A stretch of DNA of 64,000 nt from Aralia elata (taxonomy: Eukaryota; Streptophyta; Magnoliopsida; Apiales; Araliaceae), in assembly GCA_034770075.1 (NCBI GenBank), contig JAVJAP010000356.1:186001-250000 (forward strand). Reading direction: 5' to 3'. The notes under the pieces were generated by a model. It made no database searches and was not told the origin of the DNA. It was given only the letters and a program-made list of their open reading frames with translations. The translations under genes were made by a program, and so were the position numbers. Below are positions 11,568-22,977 of this stretch, piece by piece. The first letter of the stretch is position 1; each line of letters opens with the position of its first letter.

Positions 11568-11574
11568 TTAAATA
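11568..11574 (-). promoter_or_regulatory. TATA-like box of the Tat 5' LTR
   Basis: Sense strand CCTATTTAAGCCC, about 400 bp from the LTR start and followed by GC-rich then A/G-rich leader sequence. It is a candidate core promoter for genomic RNA. Confidence 0.45.
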
Positions 11575-11974
11575 GGCTGGCCAGCTGGCGTGCCTCCCAT
11601 CGCACTCAGCTGGTAGTGCTGATTTCCTGGTTTCCGTGCTGGCGCACCCACTTGGCCGCAGATCTATCCGCGGCTGGCGGGCTTGACTTTCTCGATTTTC
11701 GTGCCACGCCTTGATTTTCGTGCCGCAACGTCGGTTTTCGCTGACAGGCTCGTATTCTGCAGTCCGAGAATTTCCGGGAGACGTGCCACCTCATTCGGAA
11801 ATGCCTGCCTCGGACGGCTTTATTGTCACGTAAACTTGGGTTGCCCAAAACATTGCGGCGGTGCCGGGCGCTTGCCCTTGTGCCCGCTCCTTTGCTTCCG
11901 CAAGCCGGTTCAATTGACGATTTCGCCCTCCTGTCATGGTTAGTAGAAGGAAACGCAAAATTTGGGTGTCTACA

Positions 11975-12633
11975 ACCCATATATCAGTTTTTTTTACGTG
12001 TTTTATATGGCCAAAGCATGTAACACAGTGTGTTGAGAGAAGAGGAGAAATTCTCTGTGAAAATTGAAAGAAGAAAGGAGATTCTTAGAGCAATTCCAAT
12101 CATCTTCTTATCATCTATACAAGTATAAACAAGGATTTAAGGTAATAATTTAACCCTTGTTGCTCTTAGTCTTTTATGTTCTTGAGTTTTGTAAAAAGTA
12201 GAGTTTTTAATTGATGAATTTGTGAATTATTGTTGTATATATATGTTGGAAAGTGTTTATAATTCGTTGTATGAAAGATTCAATTGATTTTCAGAAATTA
12301 GATTGTTATAAAACAATTTTGAGAATGAAGAAAGATGAGTTTTGGTTAATACATATGTTTTGGTTTGCTTTGGGTCTAAAAATTGTGCGTCGAATCATGC
12401 TTAGAATCTGAAATTGAGGGTTGTATGTTGTAGTTCATTTAAATATGAAACCTTTGCAAAAAGAATGGATTAAAAAGGTTAAAAATCGGATTTGTGGTGT
12501 TTGATTTCATTAAGTGTGTAAAATAAGAAAAATTAGCAAAAACTTTGATTTTAAGACTTTAAATTAGTTGTTGAAGCTTTGGGTTTTGTTGTTTTGATTA
12601 TTTTAGGTTGTTAGAATTGGCATATAGATGTTT
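11975..12633 (+). repeat. LTR B, left part (chromovirus-type LTR, plus orientation)
   Basis: Continues at 17705 after solo LTR A. Together they form the 3' two-thirds of an LTR of the same family as the one at 58705-61121, in opposite orientation. Compared with that copy, much of U3 is missing to the left, which fits insertion of the Tat element into LTR B at 11974/11975. No ORF. Confidence 0.65.
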
Positions 12634-13559
12634 TGTGGCGCCCCCAAATTCGGGTACTTGAAACCCATACTTGGTGCATCACGATACCATTTCTTTGAGC
12701 TATTTAATAAATTACAAACTTAATATTTATATCAGAGTTGTCTATTCCCCAGGTATGACAACCTTTAATTACATTCTTTACATGTTACATAATATATATG
12801 ATCACAATACAAAAGACTAATCATTACAGATAACACCTTGAAACCTAATCCTTGAGCTTTCCTTTGCCCTTGTCTTTGCCAGAGCCTTCTGGTCGATCAC
12901 ACTTAGCTGAAAACATTTAAGTCAAAGCAAAAATGAGCATTCAATTGCTCAACAAGTAATAATAATTATAATAATGCGCTGAAGAAGTAAATATTTTCTT
13001 TGAGAACTACTTCTACCACGAATCAATAGTGGTGAAGTCATTTGAAACCATTCTTAACAACATATCAAATCATTTTAAGATTTTTGAAACAACTGAGTGA
13101 CTTTTGAATACTGAGTGGTCAAAAGACCATGAACTGTTAGTTTTCATTTTTTAAAAGGTTTGAACAGAAATTCATCTGTAAACCATCTGGTCTTACGGAC
13201 ACGGAGGATGATCAGTCCCGTTGTGCCCTGTATTGATTAATACTATATAATACATCACCGCCATTGGCGCATAAAATTTTCATCACCGCTTTTAGCGCAT
13301 AAAATTTCCCATTTAGGGTTATTCATAATCAGCCTGGAGTCCTAACTAAAACAATTAAGTTGGATGACTTTATCATAACCAATAACATTCGACAAATACT
13401 TTTCAAATCGTGTCTAACTGGGACAAATAGCTTAGACAATCTTTAAACTAGGTATACATACTGAAATTTAATAGTATGTATCGGAACCTATCAACGAATT
13501 TCGAATTCAAGGGTAATTGATAATGTACAATAGTTTATACAAGTGGGGACACTTGCATA

Positions 13560-14465
13560 CCAAACTTAGAATACAAATTTTCAATATGAGTCATAGCAAT
13601 TCAGTAATGAGATACTTTTAACAATGAACGAATCGAAGTAAATTCGAATTTATAATAATTATAGCAATTTGTATAAGTGAGGACACTTGCACAAAGAACA
13701 GAACAATTTTGATTATAAATACATCACATGAGACAATATCGAGATATTTGAAATTAATAGATAGCTTGAATAAAGTTTAAGAATACTTGCATAACATATG
13801 GATTCATTGCATAAAGTAAATGCAAGGGTTACGATAATTGCATAAATGAATAACAACGATCATTATGGAAATGAATAATTTACAATAATTATTCACGAGC
13901 ATACTTTGAAATTGATAACTCATGTTGAGTTAGGAACTAGCAATAAATGTAAGGAGTTTAGCAATAATTAGGAATTTGCACAATATATACCTATTTGCAT
14001 GAAATAAAATAGTGCATAAGGTTTAGATACTTGTACAATAAAGAAAGGGTTCAGATACTTGCACAACAGAAGATTGAGCTAAGGAACTTTCTTACACAGA
14101 TTCAATTCATAAAAGTAAATGAAAAGGATAGGACACTTGCATACATACACCTATTGCATAAAATAAATGCGTAGGTTCGGATACTTGCACAACAAAAGAT
14201 TGAGTTAAGATATTTGCACAATAACAATTAAGTTAAGATATTTGCACAATAACAATTGAGTTAAGGAACTTGCACAATTTAAGAAGTTGTGTAAGTTAGA
14301 AACTTGCACAATAAAAGATTGAGTTAAGATACTTGCACAACATACGAATCCAGTTCATAATGTAAATGAAAAAGATAGAATAGTTGCTCAATAATAGATT
14401 GAGTTAAAAGCTTGCATAAACGGAATCCATCTCATAAAGTAAATGAAAAGGATAGGACACTTGCC
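13560..14465 (-). repeat. Irregular array of ACTTGCACAA units in LTR A
   Basis: Roughly a dozen copies of RGATACTTGCACAA, often followed by AAGATTGAGTTA, spaced about 25-90 bp apart. Related shorter arrays occur at 23880-24125 and 59640-59755, and reversed at 18360-18480. Each ends in a conserved ACTTGCC plus CGTG-like block. Confidence 0.7.
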
Positions 14466-14934
14466 TTGGTCGTTGACTACTGCTACGCAATTTAATATGA
14501 CTTCTTTCGAAAGACCTATCAGTTATAAGATTGATCTTTCAGTCAGCCAATCATATTATACCTTATAATATCACTTATTTATAAGTAAATTATCTAACAT
14601 TCAACCACATAATCAAATATTAGACAACACATTAACACCTTAAGCATTCAATTCTAAAGTTAGCACACATCGAGTCTTTAACAGTGTTCAATATAGTATG
14701 CTGAGTGGTTTCCCACAAACAACCAACAAACTAGTTTCCGTCTCGTCTACACTGTTTTCACAGTAAGTTAGATCGGTTGCCAGTTCGTATATACCTCCGC
14801 TCCCTGAAGGAATTGTTTAGCTCAGATACTATACATCGACCATTAAAGAGTACGACTGTACCACTACTTTAAGAATTAACACTAAGTCTTTCATTATATA
14901 AGTCTTTCTTTATGATTCTGTAGGTTAAATACCC

Positions 14935-15036
14935 AATCCAGCAAACTGGATTCTAAATCCAGCAAACTAGATGGCAATCCAGCAAACTGGATTCACTAAT
15001 TCAGCTAACTGGATTCACTAATTCAGCTAGCTGGAT
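14935..15036. repeat. Palindrome cluster AATCCAG-CAAA-CTGGATT in LTR A
   Basis: Five close copies. The first and third are perfect 7-bp inverted repeats around CAAA; the last two read AATTCAGCTA(A/G)CTGGATT. Confidence 0.75.
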
Positions 15037-17704
15037 TCAAACTGTTTTTTATTTTATTAAATAATTCATTTAATCGATCTAAAATGCCATAAACATTATA
15101 CCACCTTACAAATGAACAAAGCCCATATCAAAAATCTGTATGAACCATATTTAAGGTTCTCAAGTCATAAAATCCCATTTTTCAAATTTTCAACTTCACA
15201 TAATTAATTAAATCCATTTATACATAACTTCATCATTTATACGAAAAATAGCAACACAACTTCAAAATCATTTCTTTTCTGGAAATAGACTATATATAGT
15301 CTCCTTATGAAAATATATTTTTCCCGAAAATTTTAAAATCCATTTACTATATTTAAATAGTCCAAAATAGCCAAATATTGCTACATTTTTCATAAATCGA
15401 AATTACATGCACAAATCCTAAAATTTTCAGGGTATATTCCTGCTATATGCATATACTCCCAATAATAATTTTATAATTTTTGGAGTTAACCACAAAGAGT
15501 TATTCAAGAATACTTTTGAAAATAGTCCTTCACGATAAAATCCATAACTTTCATTCTACATGGTCAAAAATCTTCAAATTTTTACAGGACTCAGATAACT
15601 TCCCATATTATCACGTCAAAGTTTTTAAGAATTTTTAGAGCACAAAAAGTGGACAAAACTGCCCCTGGATCCAAACAGTCAGCAGCCTCATTCCAGTTTT
15701 TGAGAAAAATATGGACTGTTTGTACCAAAATAGTCCATAGGAATTTTGTACCAACTATTTTTGAGTTCTACCACTTGAGTTTTGTAATTAACTTATATAT
15801 CTAGCATTACTTTTTGACGGATCGTAAAAAGAGTTTACGGATCTCAAGTTATGAACTTAGAAAGTGATGAAAAGCTAGGGTTTTCTAACCCTTTAGAAAA
15901 TAGTTTTGCTTTTTTTTCTTTTGATCTAACTTTTGGCATTCAAAAGGGTTAGATCTAAACATAAAATAATTATTAACATATAGATCTAAGGTTTTAGACC
16001 TCAAGATCATAAACTTCATATCACAAAAATCACACCAAAACAAATAAAAATACACTTTATTAAAGTTAGAAATTTTTTTTTACCTTTGCTTGATTTTCTT
16101 TCTCCTTCTTCCTAGACTTTGTTTATGGAGTTAGAGCACACCAAAAACTCCCTCCCTTTTCTTTCTCCATGGCTGCCGCCCCTCTCCCCTTTCTCTCTCT
16201 TGTTTTTCTTTTTCTCTTTCTATTTAGCTAAATGGAAAGTGAGAGATGAGAGAGAAATAAGATGAAGTAACTTTTGCTTTATTAAACTAATACTTGCATA
16301 ACATATAGATATATGAATTATATTATTCATTTTGCCATCATTAGGAAGCATACACATTCTTACACATATGTGACAACTTGTTGATGTATTGTCATAATTA
16401 ATTATTGTACTTCTTTAACCATTCTTACAAGCTATCTCCTAATTAAACAACACCTCACCCCTTTTTTTTTACACCATGCCGGCTGGCCACTTCTTCATTC
16501 TTGTCCCATTTTCTTAGTCCTTCCTTTATTGCTTTAATATAATAATTAAGTTGACAAAAATATCTCCTAAGTGGGCTAACAAATGGGGCTTTGTTTTAAA
16601 TCACTTTGGGCTTATTTTAACTAGTTTATGCCACTGGTTTCTAAATATTTTTAATCCATGTTTGGTTACTAATAAAATAAGTGTTGGGCCAATTTAATTA
16701 GTCCACACATTAATTATCCAAGTTCATAATTAAATAAATGAGTGAGCTTGGTTACTAAATTAATTAAGCTAGTCCACTAGTTTTCCTTACTAATTGGACT
16801 ATAAAAATTAATCATTCATATATCACATAGTCTTCATTAATTAATACCCATTAATTAATACCCATATTAATTAATGTACAAAATTTATTCACTAACTATA
16901 TTTACTTTAATCGAATATTTAATTAACTAACTATCTTATTAATTGTTTAATATTAATATTCTTAGGTTAATTCACTAATTTAAATAACTATTAGTGGGTT
17001 ATACATAACTAACAATTAGTGACATATATTATCTACATAAGTCATAACATATTTATCATCATTGATAAATAATTAACATGCTCATTGAATCACATATTGT
17101 ACATATACGCATTCAAATATAATCAATACTTATATTTAGTATTCAAATTTCTTAAGAAAATAAATTCTTATTATTCACAATACACATACAGCCATTTTAA
17201 ATACAATTGTAACAATAATTGTATTAATCATTAAAATCCATAATCATAGATCAAATTAGGTTTTGATCCGTAGTGACATTTTGCCACAATTACCATACTT
17301 AGTCAATTTAAAATAAATTAAATAGTCTTACAAATTCATATCATAAAGAAATAATCATAGTAATAATAATTTTAATAATCATTTCTTAAAATATACATTT
17401 ATTATTTAAATAATATAGTAATCATATTTTTATAAATAATCATATATCTTTAATACAAAAATTAACTTATTAACAGAATATAATTTATTATTATCAACTA
17501 TTTCTTTAATAAGAAATTTACTTGAAAAACCATATATGAAATAAACATATATGTTCACATATCACATATTCACATTCCTTTCCTTGCATACATTCCCATG
17601 CTTGGTTTAATATATAATAAAAATAATTTTATTATATAAAAAAAAATTTCATACGTAAACTTTCTTATTTTAATATATCAAAAATCTTGGGTTATTACAT
17701 GTTT

Positions 17705-19369
17705 AGTATTGATTCTAAGAGATTTATGATTATTGTGTATGTTTAAATTGGTGTTTGATGCTTAGAATTCGTAGTTCAGGTTTCAGCACGGTCGGCGCTG
17801 AAATAGTTCATTTTCAACGCTACCGGCTCTGAAACTGTGCAGAGTTTTTGAGTTCAGGTTACAGCGCGATCGGCGCTGAAACAGTTCATTTTCAGCGCTG
17901 TCGGCTCTGAAACTGTGCAGAGTTTTTGAGTTCAGGTTTCAACGCGGTCGGCGCTGAAACTAGCAGATGTGAGAAAATTGTTTATTCTCTAAAGTGGTTT
18001 ATGTAGAGTCCATCATAGGGCATGTTTGTTTAAGTCTCTCAAGTTGTAATATATTATGTTGTCCTATGCATGTCTAAAGCTTAAACTAATGTGTTAATTG
18101 AATATTAAGATATTGAGATGGTGATAATTATAAAATATAAAGTTAATGAACCTTAACTTCAGGAATGCTTAAGTGTGATATTGTTATAATTAACCATGTA
18201 ACTTCTGAAGCGAGTTGTTAATCAGAAAACAAATTGAGATAATAAGATGAGGCTAGATAAGAGTGGGTTTTGAAGTGTTGAGAATATTGTAACTAATCAT
18301 TGTTATTGTTATGTAAACGGAATGTGTAGGTTATTTAATGTACGTGATTTGTAAGTAAGAAAATTACGCACGAGGCAAGTTTCTTACCCTTAATTCTTTT
18401 ATGCTACATGAGTTTCTAACCCCAAGCTTATTTAACGCAAGTTTCTGAATCCTATTCTGTTATTTAGCAAGTTATCATTGTATATAATAAATTTCTGACT
18501 TTTGGATTCTCGTTGTTCAAAGCTCAAGATAATTGAAATCATTATTCTATTACCATGGATATACAATATCTATATCATTGTATATCACTGTTATGGATCT
18601 TTGATCATAACTCATGTTGTTTAAGCCCTACTTTATTGAACTGGACTCTTGAATGACAAAACTGAGAAGAACAACCCTAGTATAGGGGAATACTTACGCG
18701 AAAGCGCTGAATGGCTGTGCACAATACATTTTACAACGGGCTGATCACCTTGAGTACGAGATGGTTAGTCCAGTTATAGTTTATTAAACTGTTAAAGGTT
18801 ACAACAAACTTATCTGTTGAGCTAGGACATGGTTCATGGTCTTGCGACCCTCAGTATATCTTAATGTTATATTTTGTTCTATTGAGCTTTCAGATGTTTC
18901 CATTCCTGATTAATATCAACATGAATTTTCACCATTCAAATAAGTTCTTTGTTGAAACTGTTCATTGTTATTTTGGTGGGCATTTGTTTTGCTCACCCTT
19001 GCATACTAAACCCTTACAGCTAAAGCTGAGATAACGAATGAGCCGTCTACTAGCAAAGGAAAAGGAAAAATGAGCAAGTGATAATGATTTGCTGTTATAT
19101 GAAGACCTGTTTACTTTTATTTATGTGGTTGTGTAATTAAGACTTATTAGTTATTTATGTTTCCGCGTTTAAAAATATGTAATAAAGGTTAGAAAACCTG
19201 GGACTTATTTTAGAAAGCTATGTAACCCTTTAATGGGAGATATTTCTTTTGTTTTATTATTCAGTTTGCTTTACTTAAACCTTTTGTTTATGGGTAGACA
19301 ATAGTTGTGTATGGATAGTGAGCACCAAATCTGTGTGGTTTGAGATAACCCGGATTTGGGAGTGTCACA
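17705..19369 (+). repeat. LTR B, right part
   Basis: Ends CCCGGATTTGGGAGTGTCACA at 19369. Its reverse complement matches 58705-59500 closely (for example GATTTGGTGCTCACTATC, CTCCCATTAAAGGGTTACATAG, AATAAGTCCCAGG), so it belongs to the Tekay-type family. A possible target duplication ATAAC follows at 19370. It holds a 78-bp tandem repeat at 17774-17960. Confidence 0.75.
17774..17960 (+). repeat. 78-bp tandem repeat with GGCGCTGAAA palindromes
   Basis: GTTCAGG recurs at 17774, 17852 and 17930, a period of 78 bp (about 2.3 copies). Each unit has arms of the form TTTCAGCGC...GCGCTGAAA plus a diverged second arm pair. Confidence 0.85.
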
Positions 19370-19929
19370 ATAACGCATAAAACTTCATACGTTGACATCA
19401 TCCAGGTTATAAAATAACCTTAAAACACGTCACATAAAAAATAATATTTAATCCATTTAATAATATTAATAAACCCAAATTACAAGGGTATTCACGATTC
19501 GCGATCGTTGCTCTTCACGATTAACTCCTCATAATCATATACATCATCGCACATATATCTCGCCCATAATTCGGGTTAGCGTCTTTACAACAAATAGCTC
19601 GTTCCATATTATTATCCATCAACTATTTATTTAATCCAATAAATAGTACTCTAGCGATATTTCTCGAAACCGCTAAATTAGCTTATACGAACACTTTCAT
19701 ACATACCAATCATCGCCTACACATAATCTAGGTCATAATATAACCTTTAAAGATTAACACATAATATTATTAATAAAAGTCTATTTTATTCAATAATATC
19801 CATAAGCTCGAATTACCAAGCTACCCACGGCTCGCGATCATTACAATTATTAACTAGTAACTCATTCATTCTGAATCTATGTATATATTTCACATTTATA
19901 TATATACGTATTAAGCTCACCAAATAAAT

Positions 19930-19969
<40 letters not shown>

Positions 19970-20058
19970 ACACATATATAGTCAAACTCGAATCATAATA
20001 AGACTTATTCTATATTAAATTCTTATTATAATTATTCTCGAAAATCGGGGTTGTCACA
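19370..20058 (+). repeat. LTR D fragment inserted in the copia 5' LTR
   Basis: Ends AAAATCGGGGTTGTCACA at 20058, an LTR-like CA terminus, where the copia P LTR sequence resumes (GAACTTGTACCCGAG). Internally two diverged copies of a roughly 320-bp unit are visible, each with a pattern like CGAATTAC(C)AAG...CACG...CGCGATC (near 19478-19510 and 19810-19850). An AC/AT microsatellite lies at 19929-19969. The left part is lost or displaced by LTR B. No ORF. Confidence 0.5.
19929..19969. repeat. (AC)n(AT)n microsatellite
   Basis: Uninterrupted AC repeats followed by AT repeats. Confidence 0.9.
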
Positions 20059-20251
20059 GAACTTGTACCCGAGAAAGCTTTGATCTACGAGGGTATAATT
20101 TTTATTCTCTATCTGTTTCGTTTAATTGATAATTACGCATAAGGAAAGATCATGGTGATGGTTTGTATAAAATTTTAAAATTTAATTTTATTGCACTTCC
20201 GCTATATTTGTGTAATTTGATTTCATGCTCGCGTTATATACAAACCTAACA
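20059..20251 (+). repeat. Copia P 5' LTR, 3'-terminal fragment
   Basis: Aligns in reverse complement with 55576-55770 of copia M (shared ACTTGTACCCGAG, TATAATTTTTATTCTC, ATGGTTTGTAT). Ends CCTAACA directly before the PBS. The left part is cut off by LTR D. Confidence 0.82.
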
Positions 20252-20252
20252 G

Positions 20253-20265
20253 TGGTATCAAAGCC
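20253..20265 (+). promoter_or_regulatory. Copia P primer-binding site
   Basis: TGGTATCAAAGCC, one base after the LTR end; one mismatch to the usual initiator-tRNA-Met site TGGTATCAGAGCC. Confidence 0.85.
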
Positions 20266-21437
20266 AAACTTTATGCGAATTATTAATTGTTTTGATTCCG
20301 TATATGTATGGTTATGTGTTTATAACAATTTATTGGGCATTATTGTTAGTATAAAATCATATTTTTGGGAGAAAACTCAAAAATCGGGATCTGAAAAAAA
20401 TCAGAAATGGAACACACAGAGTTTGTAAGCTGCGGCGCTTGGCCATTCCTTGAGGACCGCGAAGCTCGTTCCCTTGGTTCGTTTTTGTGGCACTCATTTC
20501 TCGAGCCACGACGCTTAAAGGCCTGTTGGTTCGTTTTTGTGAAATTTTGAAAAATTTGACTAAAATAAAGGAGTTTATTTTTATTTGGAATATGATTCCA
20601 TGCTTTTTCAGAAATTCTAAATTAAAATAAAGTAGTTAATTTTGATTTGGAATTTGATTAAAAGTAAAAGAGTTTATTTTTATTCAAAATTGGATAAATT
20701 AAAATAAAGGAGTTTATTTTGATTTAAAATTGGATTAAAATAATGGAGTTTATTTTGATTCCAAATCGGATTTCATGATAACTAATTAGAGTTGGAATTG
20801 GATTTCATGATAACTAATTAGAGTTGAAATTGGATTTTATACTAAACAAATTGGAGTTGAAATTAGATTTCATGCAAACTAATTTGATTTGGTATTAGAT
20901 TTCATATTAACTATATTGCCCATTAAATGATATCAATGCATATATGGAATGGTTTTATTATTCATGTGATGAATATTATTTATTGATGCATATGGTGATA
21001 TGTATGATAATAAATGAGATTGATTATGGACTATTGACTAATGGATGATTGGATTTTATTTTAAAAGGATGCTTGAATTAATGAGTTTTATAAATGGGGT
21101 CTACGTAGCTCGTTTTCTCTAATTTTTCTTAATGTAAATTCTATCTCCCTCCTATGTATTTCCCCTTGATTGCTGATCAAGGTTTTCTATTTATTGTAAA
21201 TTGTTTATGTAATAGGATTGGTTAGAATTATTTTGAAGAATTGGAGACAAAGGAGCAAGGAGCGCTTGAAAACCCGTTTGTAATGGAGCCCGAAATTTAA
21301 ATATAATAGTTATATTTAAATTCAGTTTTTGCCCCAAGGTTTGACCTTTTGGTTTACTTGGTGGCTCTAGTGAACCAAACTAGAATAAAAGTCCATAATC
21401 AATCTGGGTAGAATATAGTATTCTATATGTCCATGTT

Positions 21438-21488
<51 letters not shown>

Positions 21489-21589
21489 TATACAACATGC
21501 TTCACATGTTAAATAATATGACGCATATTATATATATATGTATATATATATATTATACAACATGCTTCGCATGTTAAATAATATGACGC

Positions 21590-21633
<44 letters not shown>

Positions 21634-22269
21634 TGTGTGTGCATGTGCGCTAAACAAGATGAGACAAATAATAACAAACCCCTCAAAGAAATTATATTAA
21701 GTTGTAACGTTCAAAGATATTTGGAATATCGAACGTCGCCTTCTAGCATGATAAAACGACAGAGTATCGGTTAATCATTATAAGTTTGTTGTGTCACACA
21801 AGGCTTATATTAATTTGTTGAGATGTTGTTTTATCACATTTGATGCTTATTAAGGAATTGAATAATGTTGTTTTGTTGTGTCACACAAGGACGGTGTTTT
21901 TCTCTTCATATATAATGTTAGGTTGGACTTAACTTGGATAAATTTGATTCGGATGTGTCACACTTGATAAAAATAATCTAAGAGGCAAAATACAAAGAGT
22001 TACATGGTGATGTAATTGACAATAGTTGTCTACCTATTTATTTATATATAGTTTGTTGTGTCACACAAGACTATATACATTTGAAATGAGATCCTTATTC
22101 TCACTAGCAAATCTTTAATTAGATTTGCCAAACTATATATTGAGGATAATATAGTTTGATAAAAATAGTGGGAGATACCAATTTAAATAAAGACCTAATT
22201 TATTTTGGTAATTAAGAAATGAATGTATGAAAAAATATTGTTAAATTACAAATTCATTTATAGAATTTT
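20266..22269 (+). other. Copia P leader between PBS and gag
   Basis: Non-coding and colinear with the reverse complement of the copia M leader (46570-47059 plus 54459-55561). It holds T/A-rich degenerate repeats (20540-20930), TA microsatellites (21440-21484, 21590-21630), a roughly 60-bp duplicated segment (21480-21600) and four copies of GTTGTGTCACACAAG (near 21784, 21871, 21952, 22051). Small frames here are low-complexity. Confidence 0.7.
21440..21632. repeat. TA microsatellites flanking a duplicated ~60-bp segment
   Basis: Two copies of ATTATACAACATGCTTC(A/G)CATGTT...GACGCATATTA sit between TA runs. The GCTTCGC copy forms the perfect hairpin AACATGC-TTC-GCATGTT. Copia M has only one copy (near 54585-54640). 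Confidence 0.8.
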
Positions 22270-22977
22270 ATAATATCTAAATTACTATCACTGCGGAGCA
22301 TATTAGATGCTAATTAATCGGACCGAATTGCACGGACTGGTTAAGGAATCTGAGAATAGTTCTCAAGGCTGAAAAGCTATCTTATGTCCTTAATACGCCT
22401 GTTCATGCAACTGTTGCAGAAACAGCCTCTGAGGAAGAGATTGCTACTTTTTGAAAGTGGCAAGATGATGCATAGTTGACTCAATGCATCATGCTCGCAT
22501 CCATGAGTAACGAGCTTCAGCGTCAGCATGAAACTATGGATGCGCCTACTACAATCCTACATCTCAAGTAGTTGTAAGGTGAGGAAAATAGGACTGTTAG
22601 ATATCAGATATCTAAGGAGCTCTTCCGATCTTGAATAACTGATGGCATTATAGTACAGACACATGTCCTCAAAATGATCAATTTGATTGAACAATTAAGA
22701 TAACAGGGTTTTGTCATGGATGTAGAGTTGATCCAAGATTTGATCTTGCAATCACTTCTAGACTCTTTCTCATAATTTGTTGTGAATTTTCACATGGACA
22801 AGCTATATGTCACCCTGCCTGAGTTGCTTAACATGTTGAAAACTACAAAGAGTCACTTTCCAACCAAGAAAGACCAAGTCTTACTTGTAGATAATACTTC
22901 CAAGAAAAGGAAGCGGGCCAAAGGATCTTCTGAAAAGAAAAAGATTCAAAGAAGGCAAAAGGAAAGACAATAACTAA
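22270..22977 (+). pseudogene. Copia P gag, decayed and interrupted
   Basis: Homologous to copia M gag (46024-46530): LRSILDAN at the start, then a small deletion at 22300-22320, WLRNLRIV-like text in another frame, stops at TTTTGA (expected Arg) and ATAG, and HMDKLYVTLPELLNML near 22790-22840. A TAA at 22773-22775 is shared with copia M at the same codon. The basic region before the zinc knuckle is cut at 22977 by LTR C, and the knuckle resumes at 37975. The protein would be capsid and nucleocapsid. Confidence 0.8.

Larger units (their letters stand above)
1..11974 (-). mobile_element. Ty3/gypsy LTR retrotransposon, Tat/Ogre type, 3' end outside window
   Basis: Read on the minus strand the order is 5' LTR (9916-11974), PBS, gag, protease, RT with RNase H, a second RNase H of archaeal type, integrase, then an oppositely oriented gene (224-1791). 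A second RNase H and an extra antisense ORF downstream of integrase are known marks of the Tat lineage. The coding region is decayed by stops and frameshifts. The 3' LTR and the left target duplication lie beyond position 1, so insertion boundaries can be checked only on the right, where LTR B resumes at 11975 with the possible duplication ACCCA. Confidence 0.88.
9916..11974 (-). repeat. 5' LTR of the Tat element
   Basis: Sense strand starts TGTAGACACCC (11974) and ends CCGGCGTCGACA (9916), so it has TG...CA ends with 6-bp near-inverted termini; 2059 bp. A TATA-like box lies at 11568-11574. The U5 side holds a GT microsatellite (10275-10304) and a second copy of the PBS core (GAGTCGCCA at about 10041-10050). 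Only one LTR is in the window, so the limits rest on end motifs, the PBS and the change of sequence at 11975. Confidence 0.82.
12634..17699 (-). repeat. Solo LTR A, chromovirus (Tekay-like) family, 5066 bp
   Basis: Plus-strand ends are TGTGGCGCCCCCAAATTCGG and GGGTTATTACA. The flanking 5-bp target duplication TGTTT is exact (12629-12633 and 17700-17704). The left end and inner blocks (GGTC-N4-GACC then ATGAAC, GATCAG, CTTTCCTTTGCC) match the LTRs at 22978 and 58705. There is no PBS, PPT or coding sequence inside, so it is a solo LTR left by LTR-LTR recombination. Contents: ACTTGCACAA repeats 13560-14465, an AATCCAG/CTGGATT palindrome cluster 14935-15036, and a CT-rich block 16090-16260 probably near the RNA start. 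Confidence 0.82.

Noticed and set aside
13560..14465. Spaced repeats resembling a CRISPR array
   Set aside because: Units are short and imperfect with irregular spacing, inside a plant LTR, and there are no cas genes.
12634..17699. Region A as a complete element with short LTRs
   Set aside because: No internal repeat of the ends, no PBS or PPT; end motifs and TSD fit a solo LTR.
21538..21774. Tyr/Ile-rich frame in the copia P leader
   Set aside because: Translation of a TA microsatellite and leader; the matching M leader is not open.
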